From assembly GCF_947488835.1 (NCBI RefSeq), contig NZ_CANLBK010000002.1, positions 517,100-581,099 of the forward strand: DNA of 64,000 nucleotides, in the 5' to 3' direction. This stretch comes from an uncultured Marinobacter sp. GTDB taxonomy: Bacteria > Pseudomonadota > Gammaproteobacteria > Pseudomonadales > Oleiphilaceae. A program made the translations under genes and the position numbers. Shown here piece by piece: positions 37,690-47,292 of the stretch. The notes under the pieces are model-generated. The model was not told the DNA's origin and ran no database searches. It worked only from the letters and a program-made list of their open reading frames with translations. The stretch's first letter is position 1. Each line of letters starts with the position of its first letter.

Positions 37690-38390
37690 TCTTCAATGGT
37701 TGCCTCAGCTTTCATAGCTTCAAGGCGATAACCGCGTTGGTAAATTGTTTTGATGCGGAACCCGTTTTCCGGATTCAAACCCAACCTGCGCCTTAGACGG
37801 CTCATGTGAGTGTCTACCGTTCGCGTATTGATGTCTCGCGCCAAGCCCCAAACTCGCTCCAGAAGAACTTCACGGGTGAGCAGGCGGCCCTGGTTCTGAA
37901 AAAGGAATAATGTCAGGTCGAAATCTTTGTCGGTCAAAGTCAGCTCTTCACCATGAAGGGCAATGGTTCTGTGCTGCGTATTGACTTCAAAAGGCCCATA
38001 TACCAGCACTTCTTTTTCACTGTATGGATTGGCGCGGCGTGCTAAGGCGTTAATGCGAGCCACTAATTCCGCAGCCCGTGCGGGCTTTGCAATAAAATCG
38101 TCTGCGCCAGCATCCAGAGCTTCAACAATATCGGCTTCGCTGTCGCGCTGGGTGAGAAACACCACGGGAATTGGCCAGTTAATCTGTGCTCTTACGCTCT
38201 TGAGCACGTCGATGCCGGTCATGTCGGGAATCTGCCAGTCCAGAATCATCAGGTCATAGCTGCGGTGCAGCGCTGCGCTGATAAAGCTTTGGCCTGTAGG
38301 AAAGCTGTCGCAGTCGTGCCCGTGCTCAAACAAAATTGACTGTATGTGCTGCGCCTGTTCTTGTTGGTCTTCAAGCAGAGCGATGCGCAT
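37686..38390 (-). CDS. OmpR-family response regulator
   Basis: A 234-residue two-domain regulator. Its receiver has acidic pocket E7-D8, phospho-acceptor D51 (LDWQIPDMTG) and K102 (AKPA). The winged-helix output is OmpR/PhoB-type (RGYRLEAM at the end, VDTHMSRLRRRLG recognition helix). It is the first gene of the operon with FecR and CHASE2 kinase. Confidence 0.93.
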   Translation of the reverse strand: MRIALLEDQQEQAQHIQSILFEHGHDCDSFPTGQSFISAALHRSYDLMILDWQIPDMTGIDVLKSVRAQINWPIPVVFLTQRDSEADIVEALDAGADDFIAKPARAAELVARINALARRANPYSEKEVLVYGPFEVNTQHRTIALHGEELTLTDKDFDLTLFLFQNQGRLLTREVLLERVWGLARDINTRTVDTHMSRLRRRLGLNPENGFRIKTIYQRGYRLEAMKAEATIEE

Positions 38391-38461
38391 TACGCTTCTC
38401 CCGGGATAAGTGGTGTTGTATCAGTCGATTATCACAAATTGCAGCAATGTATTCAGTGTCG

Positions 38462-40624
38462 TTATGTAGCCTTGCGTAAAGGAATTGCAGGCTTTCCGTT
38501 GTCGTCGTCTACCGTTTGTCGGCAGGCAGGAAAATTACTGCAGCCCCAGAACCAGCCTTTTTTCCCTTTTCTTCTGACCAGGGGGGAAAAGCAGTGCGGG
38601 CAGGGTATGGGTTTCTGCCCGGTACCGTCTTGCGGAGTCGCATCTTCAATCGGGCGTGTGCCTCGGCAGTCCGGGTAACGAGTGCAGGCAAAGAAACGAC
38701 CAAATTTTCCATCTCTCTCGGCCATTGGCGTGCGACATTTTGGGCAGTTGGGTGCTTTGGATTTGGAGTCTGAACCTGGCGCATCCACCGTGGTGCCAAT
38801 GAAGCGGCGTATCTCGGCCTTCAGCGTGTCCAGGAACTTTCGGGGGTCGTCCTCGCCCCTGCGGATACTTTCCAGTGTTGCTTCCCAGACAGCAGTTCTG
38901 TCCGGTGTGCTGACCGTTTGTGGCAGTGCGCTGATCAGCGTTTTACCTTTGTCGGTGGCGCGAATATGTCGGCTATCCCGATACAGGTAGTCCCGTTTGA
39001 ACAGAGTGTCGATTATGTTCGCTCGAGTTGCTTCAGTGCCCAATCCGTCAGTTTCTCGCAGGGTTTTGCGAAGTTCGGGGTCGGTTACAAATCGAGCAAT
39101 GTTCGTCATCGCCGAGAGCAACGTGGCATCGGTAAAGTACTGGGGTGGCTTGGTCTTCCGCTGGAGTACGGTGCTGTCTTCGCAGAATACGGGTTCGCCT
39201 TGGCTCAGGCGTGGCAGTGGTGCTTTAGCGGGTTCCTTTTTATTTTCCCGGAGTTTTAGCTCCAGAACTTTCCAGCCGGGTTCAAGCACGGCTGTTTCTG
39301 ATGCGCGGAATCGGTGTTCTGATACCCGCACAGTAAGTTGGCCTTCGCGGTGTATGGTATCGGCAAAGAACTGCATCAAATAGTAGCGGCTGATAAGCCC
39401 ATAGATCTTCTGTTCGCCGTCACCAAGCTTGCCGTTGGATGCCGTGCGACTGGTTGGAATGATGGCGTGGTGGGCATCGACCTTTTTGTCGTTCCACGCG
39501 GCTGTTTTGCGGCTGAAGTCGGCTTTGGTACAGGCATCTGCAAGATCAGGCGAGATTCGGGTAATGGCACCGGTGACTTGCTCACGCTGGGCAAAGTGGC
39601 CTTCCGGCAGGTATCGGGAGTCTGATCGGGGGTAGGTGATCAACTGGTGCCGCTCGTAAAGACTCTGCGCTGTGTCCAGCACGTCTTTGGCCCCCATGCG
39701 GAACAGGCGCCCCGCCTCAATTTGAAGAGCCGAGAGAGATAAGGGCAGGGGCGGTGTTTCTGAACGGTCGCGGAAGCGGGATTCCAATATGGAGCCTGGC
39801 CGGTTGTGAATACTGGCGGCAATCTGCTCGGCGGTGGCGCGATCCAGCAGGCGGTTTTCTTCGTCCAGATGATCCTGGAATTGTTCGTCCGGCAGCCATT
39901 TGGCGGTGAAGGGCCGTTGGTCAGCCTCTTCTTCCTGGGCTGTGAATCGAGCCTCAATGGGGAAGTAGGGCTTGGGTTCGAAGTTCTCGATGGTGTTATC
40001 GCGCTCCACCACCAGGCCCAGCACCGGAGTTTGTACCCGGCCCACGGAGTAGACGCCTTTTTGGCCCTGCTGCTGGTAGTTCAGGGTGTAAAAACGGGTA
40101 AGGTTGATGCCGTAGAGCCAGTCGGCTCGCTGCCGGGCGAGGGCAGAGTGGGACAGCCTGCGAAATTCCAGGTTGTCTCTGGGGCGCTGTATGGCTTTGG
40201 CCACTGCTGCAGGTGTCAGATCATTGATGAGTATGCGTTTTACGGGGGCCTGGGTTCCGAAATAGCGTATTACCTCATCAACCAGCAGTTGGCCTTCTCT
40301 GTCCGGGTCTCCGGCATGGACGATTGTCTTTGCTTGCCGAATCAGTGACTCCAGTGCGTTTAGTTGGTGGCGCACGCTGTCTTTTGGGGTTAGCTGCCAT
40401 TTGTCCGGGAACATGGGGAGGTCGTGCTGACGCCATGTTTTCCACGCCGGGTTGTAGCTAGCCGGCTCGGCGGGCTCCAACAGGTGGCCAATGCACCAGC
40501 TTACAGTTGCAGCCTCACTGCCGTTGCCACAGCGTATCCAGCCCTGGCCTTTTTGGTAGGGGCCGGGGAGGGCGGCGGCAATGGCTCTGCCAAGGCTGGG
40601 TTTTTCAGCTATGTAGAGAAGCAT
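38462..40624 (-). CDS. topB: DNA topoisomerase III
   Basis: A 720-residue type IA topoisomerase. An N-terminal TOPRIM (IAEKPSLGRAI, HAGDPDREGQLLVDE) precedes SVGRVQTPVLGL, with the active-site Tyr331 in TYPRSDS. Two C-terminal zinc ribbons are present: CPKC...CTRYPDC and CPHC...CSNFPAC. It decatenates DNA and resolves recombination intermediates. The length is slightly above E. coli TopB. Confidence 0.95.
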   Translation of the reverse strand: MLLYIAEKPSLGRAIAAALPGPYQKGQGWIRCGNGSEAATVSWCIGHLLEPAEPASYNPAWKTWRQHDLPMFPDKWQLTPKDSVRHQLNALESLIRQAKTIVHAGDPDREGQLLVDEVIRYFGTQAPVKRILINDLTPAAVAKAIQRPRDNLEFRRLSHSALARQRADWLYGINLTRFYTLNYQQQGQKGVYSVGRVQTPVLGLVVERDNTIENFEPKPYFPIEARFTAQEEEADQRPFTAKWLPDEQFQDHLDEENRLLDRATAEQIAASIHNRPGSILESRFRDRSETPPLPLSLSALQIEAGRLFRMGAKDVLDTAQSLYERHQLITYPRSDSRYLPEGHFAQREQVTGAITRISPDLADACTKADFSRKTAAWNDKKVDAHHAIIPTSRTASNGKLGDGEQKIYGLISRYYLMQFFADTIHREGQLTVRVSEHRFRASETAVLEPGWKVLELKLRENKKEPAKAPLPRLSQGEPVFCEDSTVLQRKTKPPQYFTDATLLSAMTNIARFVTDPELRKTLRETDGLGTEATRANIIDTLFKRDYLYRDSRHIRATDKGKTLISALPQTVSTPDRTAVWEATLESIRRGEDDPRKFLDTLKAEIRRFIGTTVDAPGSDSKSKAPNCPKCRTPMAERDGKFGRFFACTRYPDCRGTRPIEDATPQDGTGQKPIPCPHCFSPLVRRKGKKGWFWGCSNFPACRQTVDDDNGKPAIPLRKAT

Positions 40625-40779
40625 GTTTGGGTATGGTTTTGTCTGGATTTGGGGTGGTGGGGAATGTGGCGGTTTGGGTGTTGGGTGTCAAGGTTCGGGC
40701 GCCTCGTCTTCTGTAGTAGACTGTTTCGTTTGGAGACGGCGGTTAAAGATATTGACCGATTTGTGGGAGTTGAACGGTT

Positions 40780-41106
40780 ATGAAAATGCAGAATGCTATT
40801 GAAACCAAACTGAGCGAGGCATTTAATGCCAGCATTCTTCAGGTGGAGAACGAGAGTCACAAGCACAGCGTGCCGCCTAATTCGGAGACGCACTTCAAGG
40901 TGACCATGGTGTCGCCAACGTTTGCAGGGCAGATGAAGGTTAAGCGGCATCAGGCTATTTATCAGCTGCTTTCTGAAGAGTTGGAAATGGCCGGTGGCGT
41001 GCATGCGCTGGCGTTGCATCTATACTCTCCTGAAGAGTGGGATGCATCCGGGCAGGTTGCACCCAGTTCGCCAAATTGTATGGGCGGTTCCAAGGCGGAT
41101 TCTTAA
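40780..41106 (+). CDS. bolA: BolA family protein
   Basis: A 108-residue protein with the BolA fold: ESHKHSVPPNSETHFKV, and the signature RHQAIYQLLSEEL with the downstream HALALHLYSPEEW. The conserved His residues can bind a shared [2Fe-2S] cluster with a monothiol glutaredoxin. The VHALALH segment is closer to BolA than to IbaG. YciO follows after 41 bases. Confidence 0.92.
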   Translation: MKMQNAIETKLSEAFNASILQVENESHKHSVPPNSETHFKVTMVSPTFAGQMKVKRHQAIYQLLSEELEMAGGVHALALHLYSPEEWDASGQVAPSSPNCMGGSKADS

Positions 41107-41147
41107 TCGGCGGCTTCAGGCGCTAAATATCACAATGGAGGGCTTTC

Positions 41148-41771
41148 ATGAGCCAGTTTTTTCAGATTCATCCGGAAAATCCTCAAAAGCGGTTGATCAA
41201 GCAGGCGGTTGAGATTCTTCGAGGTGGGGGTGTGATTGTGTACCCTACCGACTCCGGGTATGCCCTTGGGTGCCATTTGGGTGAGAAACCGGCGGCAGAC
41301 AAGATAAAGCGCATTCGAAAGCTGGACGATAAGCATAACTTCACATTGGTGTGCCGGGATCTGTCGGATATCGGTGTGTATGCCAAGGTGGATAACACCC
41401 AGTACCGGTTGCTGAAAACCTTCACGCCCGGTCCTTATACCTTTATTTTGGATGCAACCAGTGAAGTGCCAAGGCGCCTGCTGAACCCGAAGCGTCGCAC
41501 GATTGGTGTGCGGGTTCCTGATAATGCGATTGTCCGGGATCTGTTGGGTGAGCTTGGCGAGCCTATTATGAGCAGCACGTTGATTTTACCGGGTGAGTCT
41601 GACCCCATGACAGACCCCTACGATATACGGGATACGCTGCAGCACGAGCTTGATTTGATTATCGATGGCGGCTTCTGTGGCATGGAGCCAACCACCGTGG
41701 TGAACTTTACCGGTGAAGTGCCGGAGGTTACCCGGGTGGGCAAGGGCGATCCGGCACCGTTTGAACAGTAG
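41148..41771 (+). CDS. yciO: YciO-type Sua5/YrdC family protein
   Basis: A 207-residue YrdC-fold protein: GGVIVYPTDSGYALGC, KIKRIRKLDDKHNFTLVCRDLSD and RTIGVRVPDNAI. This matches YciO rather than TsaC; the core dsRNA-binding-like cleft and KRIR segment are retained. YciO can have weak threonylcarbamoyl-AMP synthase activity. GGAGG precedes the ATG. It ends 3 bases from the convergent neighbour's stop. Confidence 0.9.
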   Translation: MSQFFQIHPENPQKRLIKQAVEILRGGGVIVYPTDSGYALGCHLGEKPAADKIKRIRKLDDKHNFTLVCRDLSDIGVYAKVDNTQYRLLKTFTPGPYTFILDATSEVPRRLLNPKRRTIGVRVPDNAIVRDLLGELGEPIMSSTLILPGESDPMTDPYDIRDTLQHELDLIIDGGFCGMEPTTVVNFTGEVPEVTRVGKGDPAPFEQ

Positions 41772-41774
41772 GGC

Positions 41775-42440
41775 TCAGGCTCGGGTGTTCAGGTTGAAGG
41801 CGTAAGCGCCCCGGTTGGCTGCAACGTTAAATTGGTCAGTCGGAGCGGAGCGCCGCAGGGTGTCGTAGCGGTGCACGAGATCCTGCAGGCCGTTGAACTG
41901 CTGGTTTTCGCTGATCAGCGTATCCAGCAGTGAATTATTAACGCCGTAGGCCTGGTTGAGCTTCAAAGCATTGTCCATAAAGTGCAGCGTCGGCTCGTTT
42001 ACGCTAAGCCGGCTGAAGGCATCCGCAAAGTTTTTGTTAACGTTCAAATCCTTCTCAATTTGGCTGCGGGTTTCCTCTGTCAGGTTTCCGCCTACCTCAA
42101 TTTTACCGCTATCGTTTTTGTTAACGCTGATTGCCAAAGACGGATTCAAGTTGTATTCGGCAAGTTTGTGCCGCAGGGTTTCCCTGACGAAGGCAAGATC
42201 CTGCCCTACTGTCTGCTTGTAGTCCGATAGTGGCAGCTTCTGTGACTTAAGCTTGCCCGCATCAGCCAATAGGTCTCCTGAAGGCGTGAAACGGTCGTCC
42301 CCAGGGCCGGAAGGTTGTAATGCCTCAGCGCTGGCTGCGCCCTTGGCCTTCTGTTCAGCGGCCCCGTTTGCCGCAGGGCGGTTTTCCAGTGTTTGCTGAA
42401 AGCGGGTGCTTGCCTGGATAAGTGATGTCAGCAGTGACAT
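41775..42440 (-). CDS. hypothetical protein, helical, flagellar/motility-neighbour type
   Basis: A protein of about 221 residues, not recognised. It starts MSLLTSLIQ, has an Ala/Gly/Pro-rich linker (about 25-60) and then helical sequence, with no signal peptide or membrane segment. The start at 42440 is chosen because GGAGGAAT lies 10 bases upstream, inside the longer frame. It is divergent from the chemoreceptor gene. Confidence 0.7.
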   Translation of the reverse strand: MSLLTSLIQASTRFQQTLENRPAANGAAEQKAKGAASAEALQPSGPGDDRFTPSGDLLADAGKLKSQKLPLSDYKQTVGQDLAFVRETLRHKLAEYNLNPSLAISVNKNDSGKIEVGGNLTEETRSQIEKDLNVNKNFADAFSRLSVNEPTLHFMDNALKLNQAYGVNNSLLDTLISENQQFNGLQDLVHRYDTLRRSAPTDQFNVAANRGAYAFNLNTRA

Positions 42441-42576
42441 GGCATCTATTCCTCCACTGGCTCGCACAAGCGCGCCAGAAAATTATCGTCTGTTTTATAT
42501 CGGATGCACATTTCGGGCCAGCCAATGAAAAATGAGCGATTCTGATCTGAGTCAGTAACTATTTGACGTATATCTA

Positions 42577-42603
42577 TAAAGTTAACCGTCCTTTAGCCGT
42601 CAA
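42577..42603 (+). promoter_or_regulatory. sigma28 (FliA)-type promoter of the chemoreceptor gene
   Basis: TAAA at 42577-42580, exactly 15 bases of spacer, then GCCGTCAA at 42596-42603. The FliA consensus is TAAA-N15-GCCGATAA, so the match is 4/4 and 6/8. It lies 65 bases before the chemoreceptor ATG. Confidence 0.65.
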
Positions 42604-42668
42604 CCACATAGAATGTTTGAAAACGCCAGATAAAGCCTGGTGTTCATTGTTCTTTCGATCGGGTCACT

Positions 42669-44291
42669 ATGAAAAACCAATATTCCATTCGATTTCTGCT
42701 GCTCGCTGCGCTGGCAGCCGCTTTTTCACTTATCCTCGTTTTTACTCTGTTCTATAGCGCCAATGCCCAGCGCGACCATATGGAAGAGTTCAGTCACAAA
42801 TATGTGGATGGCCTTGCCAAGTCCTATTTTGACGGACTGAACACCATGATGGTGACTGGCACGATCAGCAACCGCGAGGTGCTTCGGGACAAAGTGATGG
42901 CGCCCGAGGATGTGCTGGACGTGAGGGTGATTCGAAGTGACCAACTCAACCGGATGTTCGGTAAGGGTACTCAGGCCGAGCAGAAGCGTGACCTCGATGA
43001 CAGAAAAGCCCTGGCTGGCCAGCGGATTGAGGCCTACTCAACCAATGAAAACGGGCGTGTTTACACACTAATTGATCCGGTGATTGCGCAGTCAGACTAC
43101 CAGGGTGTGGACTGCCTGGGTTGTCATCAGGCCCAAGAAGGCGATGTGCTGGGTGCGATTCGTGTGGATTATTCTCTTGCTGAGAGCGACGACAGTTTGC
43201 GACAGCAGTTGCTCACCAGTGGTGGCATGCAGGTTGTGATCTTTGTTGTCGTGTTTTTCCTGACCGGGCTGGCATTGAATCGAATGGTCTTCTCGCGCCT
43301 GCGCCGACTTCAGATGAGTATGGATGAGATTTCCCGAAATTCCGATCTCACCATTGCACTTGATGTATCACGAAATGATGAAATCGGGACGGTCTCCCTT
43401 GCGTTTAATCGCATGATGGCAAAAATCCGTGAAAGCATGAATACGGTTATGGATAACGCCGAGCAGGTTGAGCAGGCAGCGCGACGCATTGCTGAAAAAG
43501 CACAAACTACGGGCCGTGAAGTCACAGCTCAAAAAGACAATACGGATCAGGTTGCCAGCGCAACCACCGAGATGGCTTCATCTGCTGTTCAGGTGCGGGA
43601 AAATGCCAACCATACAGCTCGAAAGTCGGCAGAAACGGCTGAGTCTGCGAACAGCGGTGAGCAGCTCGCGCGCACTGCGGTAGAAGGCATTGAGGCGTTG
43701 AATACGGAAGTCCAGAGTGGTGCAAAACGAATCGGGGACCTGAATCAGCGTACCAGCCAGATGGCGAAGATGCTGGAAGAGATCTCCAACATAGCTGAGC
43801 AGACCAACCTGCTGGCGCTGAATGCCGCCATTGAAGCTGCCAGAGCCGGTGAGCAGGGCCGGGGTTTCTCAGTGGTTGCAGATGAGGTTCGGGCGCTTGC
43901 CTCACGGACCCAGGTTTCCACAGAGGAAATTCGCAAAACGATTCATTCTCTGCAAAGCGAAGTGACGGAATGCGTGGCTACCATGAGCGATGCCTCGGAT
44001 ATGGCAGGGCATCAGGTGGATGCGATTCTGAAGGTGGAATCTGAGCTGCAAAGCATTGCGTCGGCGGTTCGTGAAATTACGTCACTTAATCAGGAAATGG
44101 AAAGTGCGGCGAACGAGCAGAGTGATGTATCAGAAATTATCAACCAGAACGTGATTGAAATTAGTCGTTCCGCCGAGCAGGCAGCAACCGATGTTCAGGA
44201 AACCGCAGGTATTGCAGGTGATTTGCTGGTGATGGCAGAAGCGCTCAGACAAACCATTGAGCAGTTCCGGTTGGTGAGGAAAGACAGCTAA
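42669..44291 (+). CDS. methyl-accepting chemotaxis protein with CXXCH (heme c-type) sensor
   Basis: A 540-residue chemoreceptor. Membrane segments are at about 10-30 and 180-200. The periplasmic sensor between them contains a single CLGCH motif (C149, C152, H153), a potential covalent heme c site as in Tll0287/DUF3365-type sensors. A HAMP and full signalling domain follow ([20 protein letters not shown] tip). It may sense redox state, O2 or NO. A sigma28-type promoter precedes it. Confidence 0.9.
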   Translation: MKNQYSIRFLLLAALAAAFSLILVFTLFYSANAQRDHMEEFSHKYVDGLAKSYFDGLNTMMVTGTISNREVLRDKVMAPEDVLDVRVIRSDQLNRMFGKGTQAEQKRDLDDRKALAGQRIEAYSTNENGRVYTLIDPVIAQSDYQGVDCLGCHQAQEGDVLGAIRVDYSLAESDDSLRQQLLTSGGMQVVIFVVVFFLTGLALNRMVFSRLRRLQMSMDEISRNSDLTIALDVSRNDEIGTVSLAFNRMMAKIRESMNTVMDNAEQVEQAARRIAEKAQTTGREVTAQKDNTDQVASATTEMASSAVQVRENANHTARKSAETAESANSGEQLARTAVEGIEALNTEVQSGAKRIGDLNQRTSQMAKMLEEISNIAEQTNLLALNAAIEAARAGEQGRGFSVVADEVRALASRTQVSTEEIRKTIHSLQSEVTECVATMSDASDMAGHQVDAILKVESELQSIASAVREITSLNQEMESAANEQSDVSEIINQNVIEISRSAEQAATDVQETAGIAGDLLVMAEALRQTIEQFRLVRKDS

Positions 44292-44336
44292 CGGGGCGAG
44301 CTTTTCAGGACGCCCCCACATACGGTTACCCGGCGA

Positions 44337-44720
44337 TTAGCCCTCTCGGGTAACCTCAATGATCTTAAGATGAATGTTGTTGCGACCCCGGATTGGCCAC
44401 TCGATGGAATCGCCCACAGCAAGTCCAAGCAAAGCTGAGCCAGCCGGTGCCAGTATAGAGATCTTGCCTTCTCCAGTGCCTACTTCGTGAGGGTAGACCA
44501 GCGTCAGTTCCTGCTCCTGCCCGCTATCTGCATTCTGAAAACGCACCCTTGAATTCATGGTCACCACGTGAGCGGGCATGTCTGCCAGCGGCACCAGTGT
44601 GGCGCGGCTCAGCTCATCATCCAGACCATCTGCGACATCTGAGTCGCCCTGTTTTTCGATCAAGGTGGTCAAGCGGTTGAAATCTTCTTCAGCAACCAGA
44701 ACTTCCGGCATGTCAGCCAT
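44337..44720 (-). CDS. rnk: Rnk, regulator of nucleoside diphosphate kinase
   Basis: A protein of about 127 residues. A short N-terminal coiled coil (EEDFNRLTTLIEKQ) precedes a GreA/GreB C-terminal-like domain (VTMNSRVRF, ELTLVYPHEV, ISILAPAGSALLGL, VGDSIEWP). Rnk binds RNA polymerase and affects NDP kinase levels. The start is the ATG at 44720 with GGAG seven bases upstream, rather than the TTG four codons earlier. Confidence 0.92.
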   Translation of the reverse strand: MADMPEVLVAEEDFNRLTTLIEKQGDSDVADGLDDELSRATLVPLADMPAHVVTMNSRVRFQNADSGQEQELTLVYPHEVGTGEGKISILAPAGSALLGLAVGDSIEWPIRGRNNIHLKIIEVTREG

Positions 44721-45097
44721 AGTTATCTCCAAAAAAATAATTAGTAATTCAAAATTTCAGGATTCAGGCGCCGAACCCGGCGTTTCTAAAGCGGATTCAG
44801 CGAGAAAAGAGAAAAGCGGGCAACACACCAGCAGTGCCAACCTGACGGCGGACGCTTAAATGGTAGGGAGGAATGATCTCTGAGAATAATGATCTCACAG
44901 GCTCACCAAGTGTGTTGTCTGTATAAATAAAGAAAAAGCGGGAACTTGGCCGCTTTGGTCAATTTATAAGCTTTTGTCGGGTTCCACAAGTAGGCTTGCA
45001 GAAAACGTAAGAAATAAAGCGCATAACGCCAAATTTGTTAGACTCATACCATAGACGATTCATTCACAAACTGCATCAGGCAAGGAACCCAGGCCCC
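44721..45097. other. intergenic region between divergent rnk and aminotransferase genes
   Basis: About 375 bases with no convincing gene. It holds a minus-strand terminator-like hairpin at 44925-44957, AT-rich stretches suitable for promoters on both sides, and an in-frame TTG extension of the aminotransferase from 45035 that is probably not translated. Confidence 0.55.
44925..44957 (-). terminator. orphan minus-strand Rho-independent terminator
   Basis: AAAGCGG (minus; 44956-44950) pairs with CCGCTTT (44941-44935) around an 8-base loop and runs into TTTTTCTTTATTTA. No minus-strand gene precedes it, so it may end a small RNA or stop antisense transcription from the aminotransferase promoter region. 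Confidence 0.55.
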
Positions 45098-46228
45098 ATG
45101 TCCAAATTGTTTCCTTCTATCGACCCCGACGGGCTGTTGGAATACTCCGTGGTGTTCAATGATCGCTCACTGAACCACATGTCTGCGCCATTCCAGCAAG
45201 CAATGCGGGAAATTTCCTCCACTCTGCGGCACGTGTATAACGCCAAAGGTGCTGTAATTGTGCCTGGTGGCGGTAGCTTTGGTATGGAAGCCGTGGCTCG
45301 CCAGTTTGCCAATGGCGAGCGCTGCCTGGTAATTCGCAATGGCTGGTTCAGCTATCGATGGACGCAAATACTGGAAGCAGGCCGAATCACTGATCGCGTT
45401 ACCGTACTTAAAGCAAAGCCGTTGGACGATGCGCCCCAGGCTGCGTACGCTCCGGTCCCCGCCGAGGAAGTTGCTGAGCGCATCAGGGCGGAAAAACCCG
45501 CCGTTGTGTTTGTGCCTCACGTGGAGACCGCAGCGGGAATTGTGCTGCCCGACGACTACCTGACCATCATTGGTGAAGCCGTAAAAGAGGTTAACGGGCT
45601 GTTTGTACTGGATTGCGTAGCCTCCGGTGCCCTATGGGTTGATACCACGGCCTGTGGCGTGGATGTGCTCATCACTGCACCTCAAAAAGGCTGGAGCGCT
45701 TCACCCTGCGCCGCGTTGATTACGTTGAGCGAACGCGCCATTGCCCGAATGGAAGAAACCACCAGCAGCAGTTTTGCGGGGGATTTGCACAAATGGTCGC
45801 AGATTATGCAGGCCTATGAATCCGGTAATCATGCATATCATGCCACCATGCCCACAGACACCCTGGTTGTTCTCCGCGATGCCATGCTCGAAACACTGAA
45901 AACCGGTCCTGAGTTGCTTTACCAGCGACAGGAAGAACTTGGCAGGCAGGTGCGCGAACTGTTTTACAGTGCGGGCTTCAAAAGCGTTGCGGCTCCAGGC
46001 TTTGAATCGCCCAGTGTGGTGGTTCTGCATACCGACAACCTCAATATCCACAACACTAGCTTGTTCCGTGAACAGGGCCTGCAGATTGCAGCCGGTGTGC
46101 CAATGATGTGTGGCGAACCCGAGAGCTTCCGTACCTTCCGTATGGGCTTGTTTGGGTTGGAAAAGCTGAACAATGTAGATCGATCAGTAGAAAACCTGAG
46201 AATGGCTTTGGCGGCCATTCAAGGCTGA
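45098..46228 (+). CDS. class V PLP-dependent aminotransferase (alanine-glyoxylate type)
   Basis: A protein of about 376 residues. PGGGSFGMEAVARQF, the FVPHVETAAGI strand, FVLDCVASGA and APQKGWSASP (PLP-binding Lys) are typical of the alanine-glyoxylate/serine-pyruvate group. It transfers amino groups between small amino acids and 2-oxoacids. The start is the ATG at 45098; a TTG at 45035 would add 21 residues with poor support. The partner substrates are unknown. Confidence 0.88.
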   Translation: MSKLFPSIDPDGLLEYSVVFNDRSLNHMSAPFQQAMREISSTLRHVYNAKGAVIVPGGGSFGMEAVARQFANGERCLVIRNGWFSYRWTQILEAGRITDRVTVLKAKPLDDAPQAAYAPVPAEEVAERIRAEKPAVVFVPHVETAAGIVLPDDYLTIIGEAVKEVNGLFVLDCVASGALWVDTTACGVDVLITAPQKGWSASPCAALITLSERAIARMEETTSSSFAGDLHKWSQIMQAYESGNHAYHATMPTDTLVVLRDAMLETLKTGPELLYQRQEELGRQVRELFYSAGFKSVAAPGFESPSVVVLHTDNLNIHNTSLFREQGLQIAAGVPMMCGEPESFRTFRMGLFGLEKLNNVDRSVENLRMALAAIQG

Positions 46229-46293
46229 GTGTGCAAACGTTTTAAAACTCAATGAACTTTGGGCTGCCTATTACGGCCCAGTGAACAAGGGGA

Positions 46294-47289
46294 ATGCCTG
46301 TGTCTTTGCCAATAATCAGAAAACATCGAGTAAAGCATCTGCGTAGTGCACTGGTTCCAAACAGAAGGTGCCGTGGAATATCACAATCCATAGTGAGTTG
46401 CCTTGCGCTTGCCTTGGTGTTTGTGACGGGCGCGGTTTCCGCACAAGAGCCGGTGGTGGTGTCGTCGAAAATCGACACAGAAGGCAGCGTTCTCGGCCAG
46501 ATGATCTTGCAGCGCCTGGAGAGTGCGAACATTGCGGTAGAGAATCGTCTACAACTTGGCAGCACCAGTATTGTGCGTAGTGCAATCAAGGCCGGAGAGA
46601 TTGATCTATATCCTGAGTACACAGGCAACGCCGCGTTCTTCTACGGCAAGGCGGATAGCCCGGTGTGGAAAGATGCAGCAAAGGCTTACAGCACGGCAGC
46701 GGAGCTCGATCTCGAAGCGGAAGACATTGTCTGGCTCACGCCTGCAAACGCCAACAATACCTGGGCTATGAGCGTGCGCGGTGATCTGGCAGAAAAACAC
46801 AATCTGAACACCCTGGAGGATCTGGCGGATTATATTAACGCCGGTAAGCCCTTTAAATTTGCGGCCAGCGCTGAGTTTGTCGAGTCAGCTAGCGCATTGC
46901 CAGCGTTTCAGGAAGCTTACGGTTTTAACCTGACGTCTGATCAGCTTTTGATTCTGTCTGGCGGAAACACCGCGGCAACGCTACGAGCAGCGGCAATCGA
47001 TTCCAACGATGTTAATGGGGCCATGGCCTATGGCACAGATGGCGGGCTCAATGCGCTGGGTTTGAAAGTGATGGAAGACACCAAAGGCGTGCAGCCGGTT
47101 TATCAGCCGTCGCCCATCATCCGTGGGAGCGTGTTGAAGGAATACCCGCAAATACGCCCGCTGCTAAAACCGGTGTTTGAATCCCTCAATCTGGAAACGT
47201 TGCAAGCGTTGAATGCGAAAGTGGCCGTTGAAGGAGCCCCTGCAGCTGCGGTGGCCCGGGACTATCTCGAGAGCCTTGATCTGGACTGA
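46294..47289 (+). CDS. osmF: OsmF/YehZ-type substrate-binding protein of an osmolyte ABC importer
   Basis: A 331-residue periplasmic protein of the OpuAC/QAT family. VVVSSKIDTEGSVLGQMI, GEIDLYPEYTGNAA and SGGNTAATLRAAA are typical. It has a long basic N-region and hydrophobic core ending VSA|QEP (cleavage near residue 50). AAGGGG is only four bases from the ATG at 46294 but is ideally placed for an in-frame GTG at 46300, which may be the real start. It is the first gene of a four-gene importer with the same order (Z-Y-X-W) and sizes as E. coli yehZYXW. Confidence 0.9.
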   Translation: MPVSLPIIRKHRVKHLRSALVPNRRCRGISQSIVSCLALALVFVTGAVSAQEPVVVSSKIDTEGSVLGQMILQRLESANIAVENRLQLGSTSIVRSAIKAGEIDLYPEYTGNAAFFYGKADSPVWKDAAKAYSTAAELDLEAEDIVWLTPANANNTWAMSVRGDLAEKHNLNTLEDLADYINAGKPFKFAASAEFVESASALPAFQEAYGFNLTSDQLLILSGGNTAATLRAAAIDSNDVNGAMAYGTDGGLNALGLKVMEDTKGVQPVYQPSPIIRGSVLKEYPQIRPLLKPVFESLNLETLQALNAKVAVEGAPAAAVARDYLESLDLD

Positions 47290-47292
47290 TTC

